NCBI GenBank assembly: GCA_035582835.1
Contig: JAYKAV010002973.1
Span: 159,937 to 223,936 of the forward strand
From: Phoebastria nigripes
Lineage: Eukaryota > Chordata > Aves > Procellariiformes > Diomedeidae
Reading direction: 5' to 3'
DNA: 64,000 nucleotides
Numbering within the stretch: the stretch's first letter is position 1; each line of letters starts with the position of its first letter. The translations under genes and the position numbers were made by a program. Positions 1-11,730 of the stretch are shown piece after piece. The notes under the pieces are model-generated. The model did not search any database, had not been told where the DNA came from, and was given only the letters and a program-made list of their open reading frames with translations.

Positions 1-102
1 CTTAGGGACATGGTTTATTGGGCATGGTGGTGTTGGGTTGACGGTTGGACTCGATGATCTTAGAGGTCTTTTCCAACCTAAACGATTCTATGATTCTATG
101 AT
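1..102 (+). mobile_element. CR1 LINE, 3' terminal fragment
   Basis: This is the extreme 3' end of a chicken-repeat-1 (CR1) retrotransposon. The stretch reading GGTTGGACTCGATGATCT followed by AGAGGTCTTTTCCAACC is the usual CR1 3' untranslated end, and it closes with the short tandem ATTCTATG-type tail (ACGATTCTATGATTCTATG at about 82-101). The fragment enters from beyond the left edge of the window, so its true length is unknown. No coding sequence remains. Confidence 0.9.
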
Positions 103-1875
103 ATTGTATTGGGAGTATTGTGGAAGATACTGTATTTGAGGAATTAGTGATCTCAGGCAAGCCATGTCACCCATATGAGGCCTAATAAACCCTGTGTTAG
201 CATGAGTGACCACTGTATAGCCTTACCTATGTAACAATGCCAGAGAACATGCTGGGATGACATGAACATACGCTGTTCCTGGATCTGCTTCCTGCATATG
301 TGCAGCTGGATATGCTCTGGTGGACAGAAAAAGAGAACACTCCTATGTGTCAAGACAAGAAATATAGTTTTGTTTGTTACACTAAATAAAGGGCACCATG
401 GTATGGGAGGGAGACTGAACCTCTCCATGGATGGGAATTCCATGTAGCATGCTTTGGCTGTCCACTGGGCATCTGTCCAAAGCTGCATGAAAGTGGGGTT
501 CCCAACATCTGAAGGGGTGTAAGATTTACTCACTATCTGTATTTCCCTTCTTATTTCTATCTTATTATGAAAGGAATTTTACTATGCTGTTGTGCCTTCT
601 TTATTGAGATCTGGAAAGAAACCTGTACCCCCTCCAATGTAGAGCAGATATCCTTCATTTTTAAAGAAATTTATCCTACATTCATATAAACTATTTTCTT
701 TGATAGATTTGTATTTTTATTTCTTGCATGTGATATTGAATCAGATAGATACTTAGAGGTTTTTTTCTGTAGTAAGTTGCTAACACTCTGCTTTATACAT
801 ATTATTCGCTATTGTAATTGGAAACCTCACAGGAAATGAAGTGTGAACTGCAGAACAAAAATGTATTGTGAAGGAAATAATGCCAGCTAGGTAGATCGAA
901 TTCATATTTGGTTTGTTTTTTTTTTTAATCTTTCAGATGTTTTTCCTTCTTTTTTAAAAACACTGTTTGTTCTATGCCTGTGCTTCTCCTACATCCTTAC
1001 ATTTGTCCTTCCAATTAATCTTCCTCAATTCTTCTCTTTTATCATCTCAGAAGGTTTCTTTCTTATTCCTACTCTGTTCAACCAGATAAAATCAACATCA
1101 ATTATACGTGCACCAACTGATGCACATGAATGCATGTGTTTGATAGCTCTATTTTACCATAAGGAGTCTGAGATTCTCCACTTTGCTATTTAGACAGCAA
1201 TTTTCTCTTTTGCAATGTCAATGGAAAATGCTATTCTGATGGCCAAGTTTTGCATACATGCACAACCCTTTTCCCCGTTTATTACAAATATACAAATAGT
1301 TATTCTAAATACAAGATGAAAATCCAGGTATTTAAATGTTTCTCACCTAAATCTAGGAAATCCTTCTCTATATCAAGGGGAAAAAAAATCCTGTCAAATT
1401 GATGATTCACATGAATCATCTGTCTTCTGTACTGTTAGAGCAATGCAAAAGGGCGAACCAATTAGTCCTGCAGCTCACTGCCTATTGGGAGCAGGACAGG
1501 TGAGGATCTGTGCTCTGAGGTATTGTTTTAGTGACAGACTCAAGTGTAATGCTCTGTTTTTCCATGCTGCCTGACTGAATAGGACACAAATGAACTTCCA
1601 AGCCGGTGAGACATCTTCTACCATGGTTATTGTTTACTATGTATAAGCACAGTATTCAGAATTATGGCAGCATTTTTGTCTGAAATCTCAGTTCAAAACT
1701 ACGCAAAACTATTTTCTTTAAAGCACTTGTTTAGCACAGTTGTTTGAATACAATATTAAATTGAGATTCAAATATGAATGTAGGTTAATCATACTAAGTA
1801 TATCGGTTTGTGGCATGAAAATATTCACCATAGAAACATGTAGCTTCTATATGCTCCTTTTTATTCACAGTGTAT
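103..1875. other. Unassigned AT-rich DNA
   Basis: No gene, RNA gene or repeat family is recognised here. The longest open frame (153-533, - strand, 126 codons) has no recognisable motif. T-rich runs near 915-955 are the only low-complexity feature. Confidence 0.6.
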
Positions 1876-2984
1876 ACCCTCACTTTAGCAAGACCTTTGA
1901 CACAGTCTCCAAAGGTCTTATCACCAGGTTGGTGAGATAAGAGCTGGATAAGTGGATGATGTGGAAAACTAGCTGGACTGCTGGACTCAAAGCGTTGTGA
2001 TCAGAGGTGCAAAGTCCAGCAGGTGACGAGTAACTAGCCCTTCAGGGATCAGTACTGGGATCAGTATTGTCTATTATCTTCATTAACGACCTAGACAATG
2101 GGATGGAGTGCATTCTCAGCAAGTTTGTGGACAACACCAAATTGGGAGGAGTGGTCAATACACTGGAGGGCAGGGCTGCTATTCAGAAGGACCTAAACAG
2201 GCTGGAGAAATGGGCTGACAGCAACTTCATGAAGTTTGGCAAAAGTGAATGTAAAGTCCTGCATTTGGGAAGGTATAAACCCATGCACCAGTACATTTGG
2301 GGGGCAACTGACTGGAAAGCAGCTCTGCAGAGAAGAACCTGGTTGTCCTGGTGGGCAGTAAGGTTACCATGAGCCAACAATGTGCCCTTGTGGCAAAGAT
2401 GACCAACAGCATCCTAGCTGCATTATGAAGAGCGTTACAGGCAGATTGAGGGAGGTGATCCTTTCCCTCTCCTCAGCGCTTGTGAGGCCACATCTGGAGT
2501 GCTGTGTCCCGGTCTGAGTTCCCCAGTACAAGAGAGACATGGACATAATGGAGGTGGTCCAGCAAAAAGACATGAAGATAATTAAGGTATGGGAGTATCT
2601 GTCATATGAGAGGAAGCTGTGAGACCTGNGACTGTTCAGCCTGGAGAATAAAAGGCTACAGGAAGATGTTACTGCTCTCCACAAGTACCTGATCAGAAGA
2701 TACAGAGAAGATAGAGCCAGACTCTTATCAAAAGTTCAATGAGAAGCAATGGACGCAGGTTGGAACATGGAAGATTCCAATTGAATATGATGAAGAATAT
2801 ATTACTATAAGGGTAATCAAACACTGGAACATGTTGCTCAGAGTTTGTGGAATCTCTGTTCTTAGAGGTGTTCAAAACTGGACAGGACACAGCCCTGAGC
2901 AACCCGACCTGATTAGACCTGTTTTGAGCAGGTTTGGACTAGGGACCTCTAAAGGTCCTTTTTGATTGACAGTATTCTGTGAGT
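1876..2984 (+). mobile_element. CR1 LINE fragment: reverse transcriptase C-terminal half plus 3' UTR
   Basis: A 5'-truncated CR1 copy. Translation near 1881-1935 gives FSKTFDTVSKGL, matching the CR1 palm motif around the first catalytic Asp. At 2056-2150 the frame reads SVLGSVLSIIFINDL and then FVDNTKLGG, the position of the catalytic FADD box, here mutated to FVDN, so this copy cannot encode an active enzyme. The thumb region (AAIQKDLNRLEKW near 2175-2215) follows, then several stops and frameshifts. The 3' UTR ends at about 2984 with a GGACTAGGGACCTCTAAAGG block and an ATTCTGTGAGT remnant of the CR1 tail. Confidence 0.9.
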
Positions 2985-5900
2985 AAAAAACTGCATTCTG
3001 TATTTCCAGAAATACACCCCCAGAGCTCTGAGCAGGGCCTTAGCTGAGGGGGCCACACCTGCCATGGACACCCCACTTGTCAGAGCAAGGACCATGGGGC
3101 GCNGTCCCTTACAGTGACACCCACAGTGACACCCACCTCCCCAGGCTTAAGTAAACTGGGGACCTCAGATACATGGGCAGGGACACGTAACACCAGAGAG
3201 GANAGGTTGGTGTTAGGCACTTATCTTGTATAACCGTTTTAAAGATAGCAATGATGAGCTATTCTGTATGAATTCAGAGTGTGAATATTAATATTATTTT
3301 AACAGTACTAATGTTTGCTCTACTTTTTGGGGGTTTGTTAAGATTTTAACTGGACTAACAAGATATTCTGGTTTCCAGGTAAAAGGTGTGTTCCATTTTT
3401 GACAATAACAAGATTTTAGTGTAACAATATAGGGTTCTGATTAGTTCCCTCTGTATTTCCTAAGAAGAAACTAGGACTACAATGAATGCCTTATTTCTGT
3501 CTCAGTTACAGTCATACAGTTTAATTTTAGTCACGGATTACCCAGGAGAATTCTTTATAAACGCTGAAATCATGTGCTGACCTGCTAGCAACTCATTTGA
3601 TCTGGTGGTGCTGATATCCCCAATTTCCACACAGAAAATGGGAGTTGACTTTTAGAAGCCCCTTGGATTGTCAGGTAATGAAGCCGTCCATGCTGTGATC
3701 ACCTAACGGTTAATGGAAGCAGAATGATTCCCAAACTGAACAGGCGAAAGAGTTTTGGAAGGTAACAGGAACTCTATGCGCAATAATACAGAAGCTACTA
3801 TTGGAATACTAAATTCACTTCAAGAAGGAGCTCTGAAAAGTATTATAATAATGATCTGAGTTCTAGGAAGCTTGTACATGAGAAGCTTATAAAACTTCTT
3901 AAAACATGACTTATTCATAGTTTAAAATTGAGCATATAATAAAAAAAAGTTCTGCAAATAGGTGTTATCTCAAATTTGTAATTATTGGTTGGAAACAAAA
4001 ATGAAATAAAGCAGACAATATAGATATAATGCATAACTTATTGTAGTGAAGATGATTAATCACTGGACGAGTCTATGTAGGGATACAATATGTTAAGGAA
4101 TTCCCAGGCCTGGATGACTTTCTGAAAATTGCACAACAGCTCACATAGAAGTTGCAGGCTTGACACAGGGAATTTTCTGGAAGGGATTCTTTGGTCTCTG
4201 TCACGTATGTGGTTGGGGAGGGCAATCAGAGTGGTCCCCATTCATCTTAAGATCTTTTAAATGTGAAGGTATGTTATTGATCTTAAGCATTCAAATTTTT
4301 AATCAAGTTATTAGATCAAATGTGACCTAAAAAAAAGAAAATTATTTAAATGTAAAATAGCATTCCATTTAAAAAAACCAGAATTCTCAGTTACATTTAC
4401 ATTGCCTAATGTTCTCTTCCAAAAAAGATACCTTTGACATACTTTGCTGATAAACTAAAGATACCATTTTTTTTCTTTTAATGAGATATCCCCAGACTGA
4501 ATAGCTGCACATACAGTATTAGACATATACTAACTAGTAGCTGAAATCAGCAAAATGTACTCTTTTTATCCTGTGATATCTAGGCTTTTTTACTCTCTTG
4601 ATTGTCTTTCCCTACTTGCTTGAAAATCACTTTAAAAAAAAAAAACAAACCAAAAAAACTAGAAAAGTTTAAGATTTGGAATGCTACCCTAGTAAATGTC
4701 TTATAGCCAGGTACTGTTTTTTGTTACAGTAAACATAGAAAATAGGCATGAATTGTACAGATATTCTGTAATTAAAATACAGCAAAATATAATAGTCAAG
4801 TTTTGACTATATGAATGTTGCGTAGGAACATGTATTACTGAGTTGTACCAGCAGTTAAAAACCCAGTAAAACCAGAGCATGTACAATGCTACCTACATTT
4901 ATATTGTTCTTTTTGGAATAAAAAAATATGATGTGAATTCACATTTTTACCAACTGTAGAGTAATAAAAGTATTTTAAAAAGTTAATAGAACAATTTATG
5001 GAATTAGTAAGAATTATCCTAGCATTTAATGTGTCGTGTTATATTCCTCTGTGTGAAGAAATACAAGTGTAAGTTTCCTGTATTTTAAACAGTTCTGTTG
5101 AATCACATAGCAGGAAACATCTTTTTTATTTTGACAAATACCTTTAATTAGAAATGAACTATCGCACTAANTATTCTGCCTTTTCTGAAAAGCCTTTATT
5201 AAATATTGCTAATAGAGAAGGATTATGTCACATATTACCACAAACTGGACCATATCTGTCCTTGTCAGTTTATTTTATTAAATCCTGTGAGACAGTTTCA
5301 GATCACTGAGGAATCATTTCACAGTAATAAAACCAAATTACTTCAAGATATTTTTTTTTCCTTCACTCACAAGCTTGCAGTTTCCAAAACAGTTCCAAGA
5401 TAGTTCGGATAGAATTTTTATCATTGTTGGGTGCATCATGCATTCTGTCTAACTAACTTATTCACTGGAATGGTATAGCTAGTGTTTTGGTCAAGAGAAA
5501 AAAACACTTCGAAAATCTTAAACAGTATAAAGATTGCAAAGCTTAATTTTGGTAGAATGCTTTTAAGTGATAGATTTATATCACAAGTAAGCATTCAAAC
5601 AAAAAAGTGCAGTGGTAGAGAATAAGATGAATTGCATGACTGTTGTTTTCTCTTTGCAATTCCAGCTCATGTATCATTGGCAGACAATTTTCACATATCC
5701 TAAGACTAAGTACTCACAACTATTTATGGCAACTAACTATATAGGATCTTGAAAATGCTGGATGAATTTAGATTGTTCNGTGAAATTTGCACTATACTGT
5801 TTGGCTATTCATAAGGAAGCCAGAATGTAAAAAAGCATAGCAGGATTTTCAGAGTTCATTCTGCTCATTTCTTAAGATTTCTTATTAACAGAATTTCTTA

Positions 5901-6196
5901 TTCTTGGATTTTCATTTACCTTTGACTTTTTTTTTTTTTTCTTCTTTTTTAACCAGAGAGTTTATCATTTGTCCCAGTGCATAAGTAATGAGTATTATTC
6001 AGGACAGTTTCAGTGGAGAGAAAACATCACTTCGTTGTGAGAATTCAATTAAAATGTTTCTCTTATTAAAAAATTATTTTAATAGTTTTCAGCTATGACA
6101 TAAATCAGCCATTTATTCAAAAAGATCTAAACTCCATTGATTTTTTTTTTTTTTAAAGTTCTGTTTATTTCCTCTCACCCTCTCTTTTAAGAAGCT
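2985..6196. other. Unassigned DNA, with a GC-richer patch at 3000-3225
   Basis: Immediately after the CR1 end, about 3000-3225 is clearly richer in G and C than its surroundings and contains a short direct repeat of ACAGTGACACCC at about 3112-3136. I cannot assign it to a family; a degraded LTR or another retroelement is possible. The rest is AT-rich. A 61-codon - strand frame at 4056-4241 has no recognisable motif. No gene is supported. Confidence 0.5.
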
Positions 6197-6200
6197 CTAG

Positions 6201-7357
6201 TGTTTATGTGGTGGTGCATTCCTCCCCCCACTTCTCCTGGGCCGCTTGTTGGTCTCAGAAATTCCCATGGAGCCTTGGCCTTGGTGTACTGAGTCTGGCG
6301 GTTGAGCGCTCCTTGACTGTGTCAGAAACTCTGCATAGCTGAGGCTGGGAACATACTCCCACTGCCTGGCCCAGGTGTCATCCCCTGATACCCTTATCGG
6401 GGTTGCAGCTCAAGCGTAACAACACTGAAACCCTGAGAATTTTAGTAACTACCACCTCAGACTGTGGCCAGGATGGAAATTTACAGATGACTAAAGCCAA
6501 TCATCTTGTGAACCTATAAATGGTGGTCCTANGTGAGACCCTTTGAGCTCTCCTGGACCGCAGCGGGCTGTGCCCAGAATCTCCCTCTGAGTGGGACGCC
6601 TCTCAGAACTCGCGACCTTTTGAGTCTGCGATATGCAGAGGTCTGTCGCCGAAAGCTGACGACGGGACCTGGGCTGAACCCCTTCACTCCTTGACGCTCA
6701 ACCCTTGCCCGTTGAGAGATATGCTGAGACATTTTGTGTGAATATTCCTTCATGGAACTCGAGGGGAATTTTTAACAGGTAACTTTTGTACATTTTTTTA
6801 TAGATATATATTTCTGTCTGTCTGGGTGTGTGAACTAATAGTAAGAATAATATTTAATTAGGTCGTGATTGTAGTAGACTCTACTAACTTACTTTGTAAA
6901 TGTTAAATTAGTTAATGATTAAGTGCTGCTAAAATATTGTGACCCACCTTAAAACTGTGAATGAACCTTAGACTGCTGCTAAACACATATAATCCATTAA
7001 CCTTTTCGTATTAGACATAAACTGTTGTCCAAGTCTGAGACTAGGGGTAGATCCAGCCACACTTAGACTCCTCTCTGAGAAGAAGGAGTTTGGAAAGCAA
7101 GGAGGTCTACTCTGAACCTTGTGACTCAACGGGAGGGTGTCCTTACTGTTTTCATCTTTGGTCTCTGTACTAATCATTCTAGCCCAATTAGAACACGATT
7201 TTCCTTTGTATACTTCATCCATGTAGTAAGTGATAGAGCGGACCTTGCCATCGAACTCTGTTAAGTCGCGCTTTTATAAATCTCTATTAAAATCGCTTTC
7301 TGTTAATACCTTTGACGGTGATTCTTTAAGCGGCCTCTAAACCACTCACTCGTGACA
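6201..7357 (+). mobile_element. LTR-like endogenous retrovirus block, probable solo LTR
   Basis: About 1.15 kb that differs from its AT-rich flanks: CpG-containing, without long frames, and with LTR-like landmarks. It opens near TGTTTATGTGG (6201) and closes near ACTCGTGACA (7348-7357), consistent with TG...CA termini. It holds a TATA-like CCTATAAATGG near 6514 and a TATAAATCTCTATTAAAATCG near 7275-7296 that could supply a polyadenylation signal before the 3' end. No clear target-site duplication was found. The two TATA-like sites lie far apart, so this may be two adjacent elements and not one long LTR. Family not recognised. Confidence 0.55.
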
Positions 7358-10300
7358 GCTTCTTCATTAAAACCTCTGTCAGGGATCCAGAAAAGAAGTT
7401 TCTGAAGTGACCACAGAGGCAATTGTCCATTTTTATACTTCCAGGAAGGCAAGCAAACTAGTAAACTCAGAGATTTCAATGTTAATTCTAATGTGGTAAA
7501 AATAGGGATATTGAATCAGTCATCCCATAACATACCATGTCTTCATATAAACTAAAAAATCTATATGTGCTGAGCCATAAATTCCAGAAAGGCCTGTGGG
7601 TTTACACAAGTCCAAGTCACAAATTCTCTGAGGCATCTATTACTAAGTGTCAAGTTTTATCATCAGCCCCCAACAAACTATATTTATAGAGGCTGTAATA
7701 TGGAGCTTGATTTGTGAGCTGAGAGAGTACAGTGTAAGCACATAATTGAAACATTGAACGCTGTTATCCAAAATTATGATTTATGCATGATAATGCACAA
7801 ATTCTCCAGCTACTTAAATTTTTACAGTAAAGCCCATTGGAGATCTGTTTGTTGCTTATTAGAATAATAACATAACTGAATCTGAATCATGCACTGGTCC
7901 TTGGCATTTCGCTACCAAACTCATCTGTGTGATCTAATCCAGAGGAAAACTCGAAGAGCACCTCCATGCACCAGAGAAATCCTATTTATGAAAACATACT
8001 CTTGTCCTCTTTCTTCCTACTCCCTTTATCTACAAGTAAAACATTTGCTTGATATATAGATGACATGATTCAAGGCTTTCGCTACCTAACTGGATTTACT
8101 CCAAGGATTTTCCTGCATGTGTTTTTTCCCTCCTTTTTGATGCTGTTGACTGTAGGTTCTGGATTAAGTTTTTACTTTGGTTATATTTTTAGTGAGTAAC
8201 CTTCAGCTATTCTCATCTTTACTCCTCAGTAAATCATTCTTCTGGTTAGGCTACCCAAGAGGAGAAATGTTTATTTCTTTTCTTCCTTTTATTCCTTTTA
8301 TTCAGACTGAAAGAACTCTACAGAAATTATTAATGTAGAGTATACACTATTCTTGATCTGTGGGATTTATTTTTGTATTACTGTACTCACGTATAACTTA
8401 AATCACATCATAAAATGCCTTGTTTAGTATCTTTTTTATTTTTCTTTGGTTTATAGGAAAGCAAGTGACAAAAATGTTCTCTAAACAGAGGAATTACACT
8501 TTTCCTTAGTTTTTACCTCTCCTTGATAGCTTTTGAATGAGAAAGAACACTCAGAATAAGTATATTTACCTGAAATATGAAAACATCTGACATCAGAGAT
8601 CTAGAAATAATCAAGTCTACTGAACATTTTATGTGGATGAGAAAATGATGAGTTAAAATATAAATACTTTGAAATGATAATAGGTGATCATGTTTCCAAA
8701 CTTAAACAGAAAAATAAAACTCTGTTACAGGGAAACACTTCTAACTCACTGGATGAAGAGAACAGGGAGAAATGGGGGGGAGTCTCTTTATTAAGACCAT
8801 TCAGTCTTCCAGATGCACAGCAGTCATAAGCAGTTCTCTTAGCTCCTTCCACCCCTACCTGCCCCTCACTCCCACCCCATGTCTGTCCCACTTCTGGACT
8901 ATTTTATCTGCTTTTCTTGCTGTGCTTTTATTTTTAAAAATCAGTATCAGAAATTTCAGGCAGTTTCTCCTTTTTCCTGCTAGTATGCCAGACTATTTCA
9001 TAGTGTATGAGCAAGATCTCCGAGTAAAATTCATGGTGTTCATCAGCCTGCTTCTTTGAAGCCTGCTTTTATGACATTTGGTTCCTTGCCCATTTTGAAG
9101 ATCAAGCTAGAGAATTCTCTATATATTCTATTATATGACCTTGAAAATGCCTTATACTCAGTTCCCCTCTTTCTCAAAATGACCTGCATTTGGCAATCAT
9201 AACAGCATCTCACTATAACATACATTGGCCTGTTGCCAGAGCTGGAGGGAAGGTACAATGCCTGTCAATTATGATTTCCTCTGCATTTTGTTGATGAAGC
9301 AACTCTCCAAACACTTTCTGAATAAATCCACTGGGATTATCTTTTTTGAATTCTCTATTTATTCTTTAATTCATATCTCCCCTCTGTGTGGGTTTTTAAT
9401 GTTATTCAGCTGGGTTGCCTTTTCTTTTTTTTTTACAACAATTTTCTGTTTTGTAGAATATTCCAGCTTCAGGCATCTCTTTTATTCCCCCCCCATTTGC
9501 AAAGATGTGTGAAAAATGTGTGCTGCTTCTGCATTTTTGCCAATACTTTAGAGATAAACCCAGCCCCTTTACCCCACCACTACCCCAATCTTTTACCTTG
9601 GCAATTATCCTTGACGTGTTTCTTTAGAAATTTGAGTTTTTCCTTTTTTTCATTGTTGTAAGACTTAGGAAACAATTTCTTTCCTCCATTCACAGAAGCT
9701 TTGATTCCATAACAACAGTGTTCAGCTGAAAAAAGTCTCCATTTTAAAAAGGATATGTCTATAAAAGATGGACAAAGTTATGTTCTACCTCCTATTTTGG
9801 AATATACGACAGTAAAGAGTAACAGAGATATAATTCACCTTTAAACCTCTTGGAGTAATTAAGTAAACAGTCATAATGTTTTCAAATCTTGAAGAGGCTA
9901 AGTAAAAAAAAAAATTACAACAGAGAAGGTAAAATTGATCATCAGTAGAATTTAGCCTTTAGAGGCTGTTGACATATTTGTCTCTTTCAAATTGTTCTAG
10001 TCTGAAGAACAGATATTTAAGAAAAAGGTTTTTTACATTTATTTCTTCAGAACTTCTAGTATCCAGGCATTTTTTGAAATAGTGCTTACGTTCTGGTGGG
10101 CTGATGAAACAACTTGTTTTCAGTCAAATTCTATCTTTTATGGCTGATTTGATCTTATCAGTGACTCATCAAATCTACTTTTCTGCATTGATACTACAGG
10201 CTAGCTTTTTATGACACCTCTTGATAAATGCAATTTATTTTTCTATGTGGGACAGTTGTTAAGATGTCTGAATGGATATAGGTTGTAAATTCTAGCTTGC

Positions 10301-11050
10301 AATGCTAATATTCAGAAAAGGATGGTTATGAAAATTCATTGGCTCCAGAGATGTTGGGCTTGACAGAAGGACTTATGCAGCTAAAACCTACTTGTTTTAA
10401 TTTACTTGAACAAGGAAAAATGCTTTCACTGAGCAGCAAGGATAAAACATTGCTTTCTGAGGAATTATTGATTTTTCAGATATAAAGTGAATGAGTGGTA
10501 GTTACTCTGAATCTACTAAGCTGTCCTAAGTAATTTTTGAAAGAACTGTATGAAAATCATGCATATATATATATACACACACACACATACAGGGAGCTGG
10601 ACTGAAATTATTAGAAAAATGCTCAATACTGTCTGCATTTTGTATAAAAATTTTGTTATGGGGTGAAAGGTACCCAAAGGCACTGCTCAGGCAAGTGAGA
10701 TGTTGACTACAGCTGCCCAGCTCAAAACTCTCCACCAGGAAAACAAACGAGGCACAGAAAATTATTACAGAGAGGCTTACCAAAAACCTTGGTATGCATC
10801 TATGTATAGGAAAGAAAAAAAGAAGCACAAATGAATTCTTAACATATTTACGTTCCTATAACATGTTTGGGGTGGGAGACCAGAAGGTAATAGTAAACCA
10901 GGCAACAACAGCTAATTTGCTTTAGATTGTTCTGGGGTGATGTGATCAACAAGGCCACTGTCAGCATATGGCTACCATCTGAGTTCGAAAGAAAAAAATT
11001 ATGAAAACAACAGCCCCTTAGTGGGAATAAATCTACAGACAATCAACATC
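7358..11050. other. Unassigned AT-rich DNA
   Basis: No gene is supported. The overlapping frames at 8772-9059, 9225-9512 and 9386-9661 are rich in Phe, Leu and Ser, as expected of T-rich and CT-rich DNA, and show no domain. A short (AT)n(AC)n microsatellite lies at 10563-10588. Confidence 0.6.
10563..10588. repeat. (AT)n(AC)n microsatellite
   Basis: A compound dinucleotide run, ATATATATATAT followed by ACACACACACAC, seen directly in the sequence. Confidence 0.9.
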
Positions 11051-11730
11051 TTGAAGAAGACTGAGCCTGGGGTTGAGCTGCTGTGCGTGATGGCCAGGCC
11101 ACCAGCCAAATCACAGACATGTTGACGGGTTGGAGACAGTGTCCTTTTTCCCCAAATCTATGGTGTCTGCCTGTCACAAGGAAACCACAGTGTTTTGTGT
11201 GAGTTTGTATTCTGTGCAGAAAGTGTATGTGTTGTAGGATAGAGACCTTGGAATAGAAATCATAATCTACCCACTAAACCCATGTTCCTTCATAAAAAAT
11301 TTAAANCTTGTGCAATTCAGTGTTGTGATTCTGTCCGTGTGGCCACCTCACCCCTAAATTTCTCCATAGCACCTCTGCTTCATGACTTTCTAGTCAAGAA
11401 AAAAGGAGTATCTGAGCAGAACAGTTTGCAATGATGTAGCACTGTAATACAGTATTGCCATTGCTGGTAACAGGAGGTACATTGCTGGTACGCTCAGCTT
11501 TGTACTGAGTCTGCAAGGCCTCAGGGCTGAGGCTTGTCAGGCCTGCTCTGTCTGAACTTTTCCTGACCTGCCCGCAGGTTTGTTTTGCTTGGTTATCTGT
11601 GACAGCAATTTCCCTAATTGGTCAGGTGCCTACGGCTAATTTGCTCTACTTTTAGAGCAGTACAACCATAGTTGTAATAAACAGTTATTCTGCATAGAAT
11701 TAGATATATACAGCCCTAACACAGTGACAT
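11050..11730 (+). mobile_element. Possible degraded LTR (weak)
   Basis: A moderately GC-rich stretch between AT-rich flanks. It contains self-similar segments (CATTGCTGGTAACAGGAGGTACATTGCTGGTACG at 11459-11492, CTCAGGGCTGAGGC near 11520) and a polyadenylation-like AATAAACAGTTATTCTGCAT near 11678-11697, a layout common near LTR 3' ends. Termini and target-site duplication are not clear and I do not recognise the family. An unrelated old repeat or unique DNA is equally possible. Confidence 0.3.

Noticed and set aside
4056..4241. 61-codon - strand frame with protein-like composition
   Set aside because: Too short, with no recognisable family and no flanking splice or repeat evidence.
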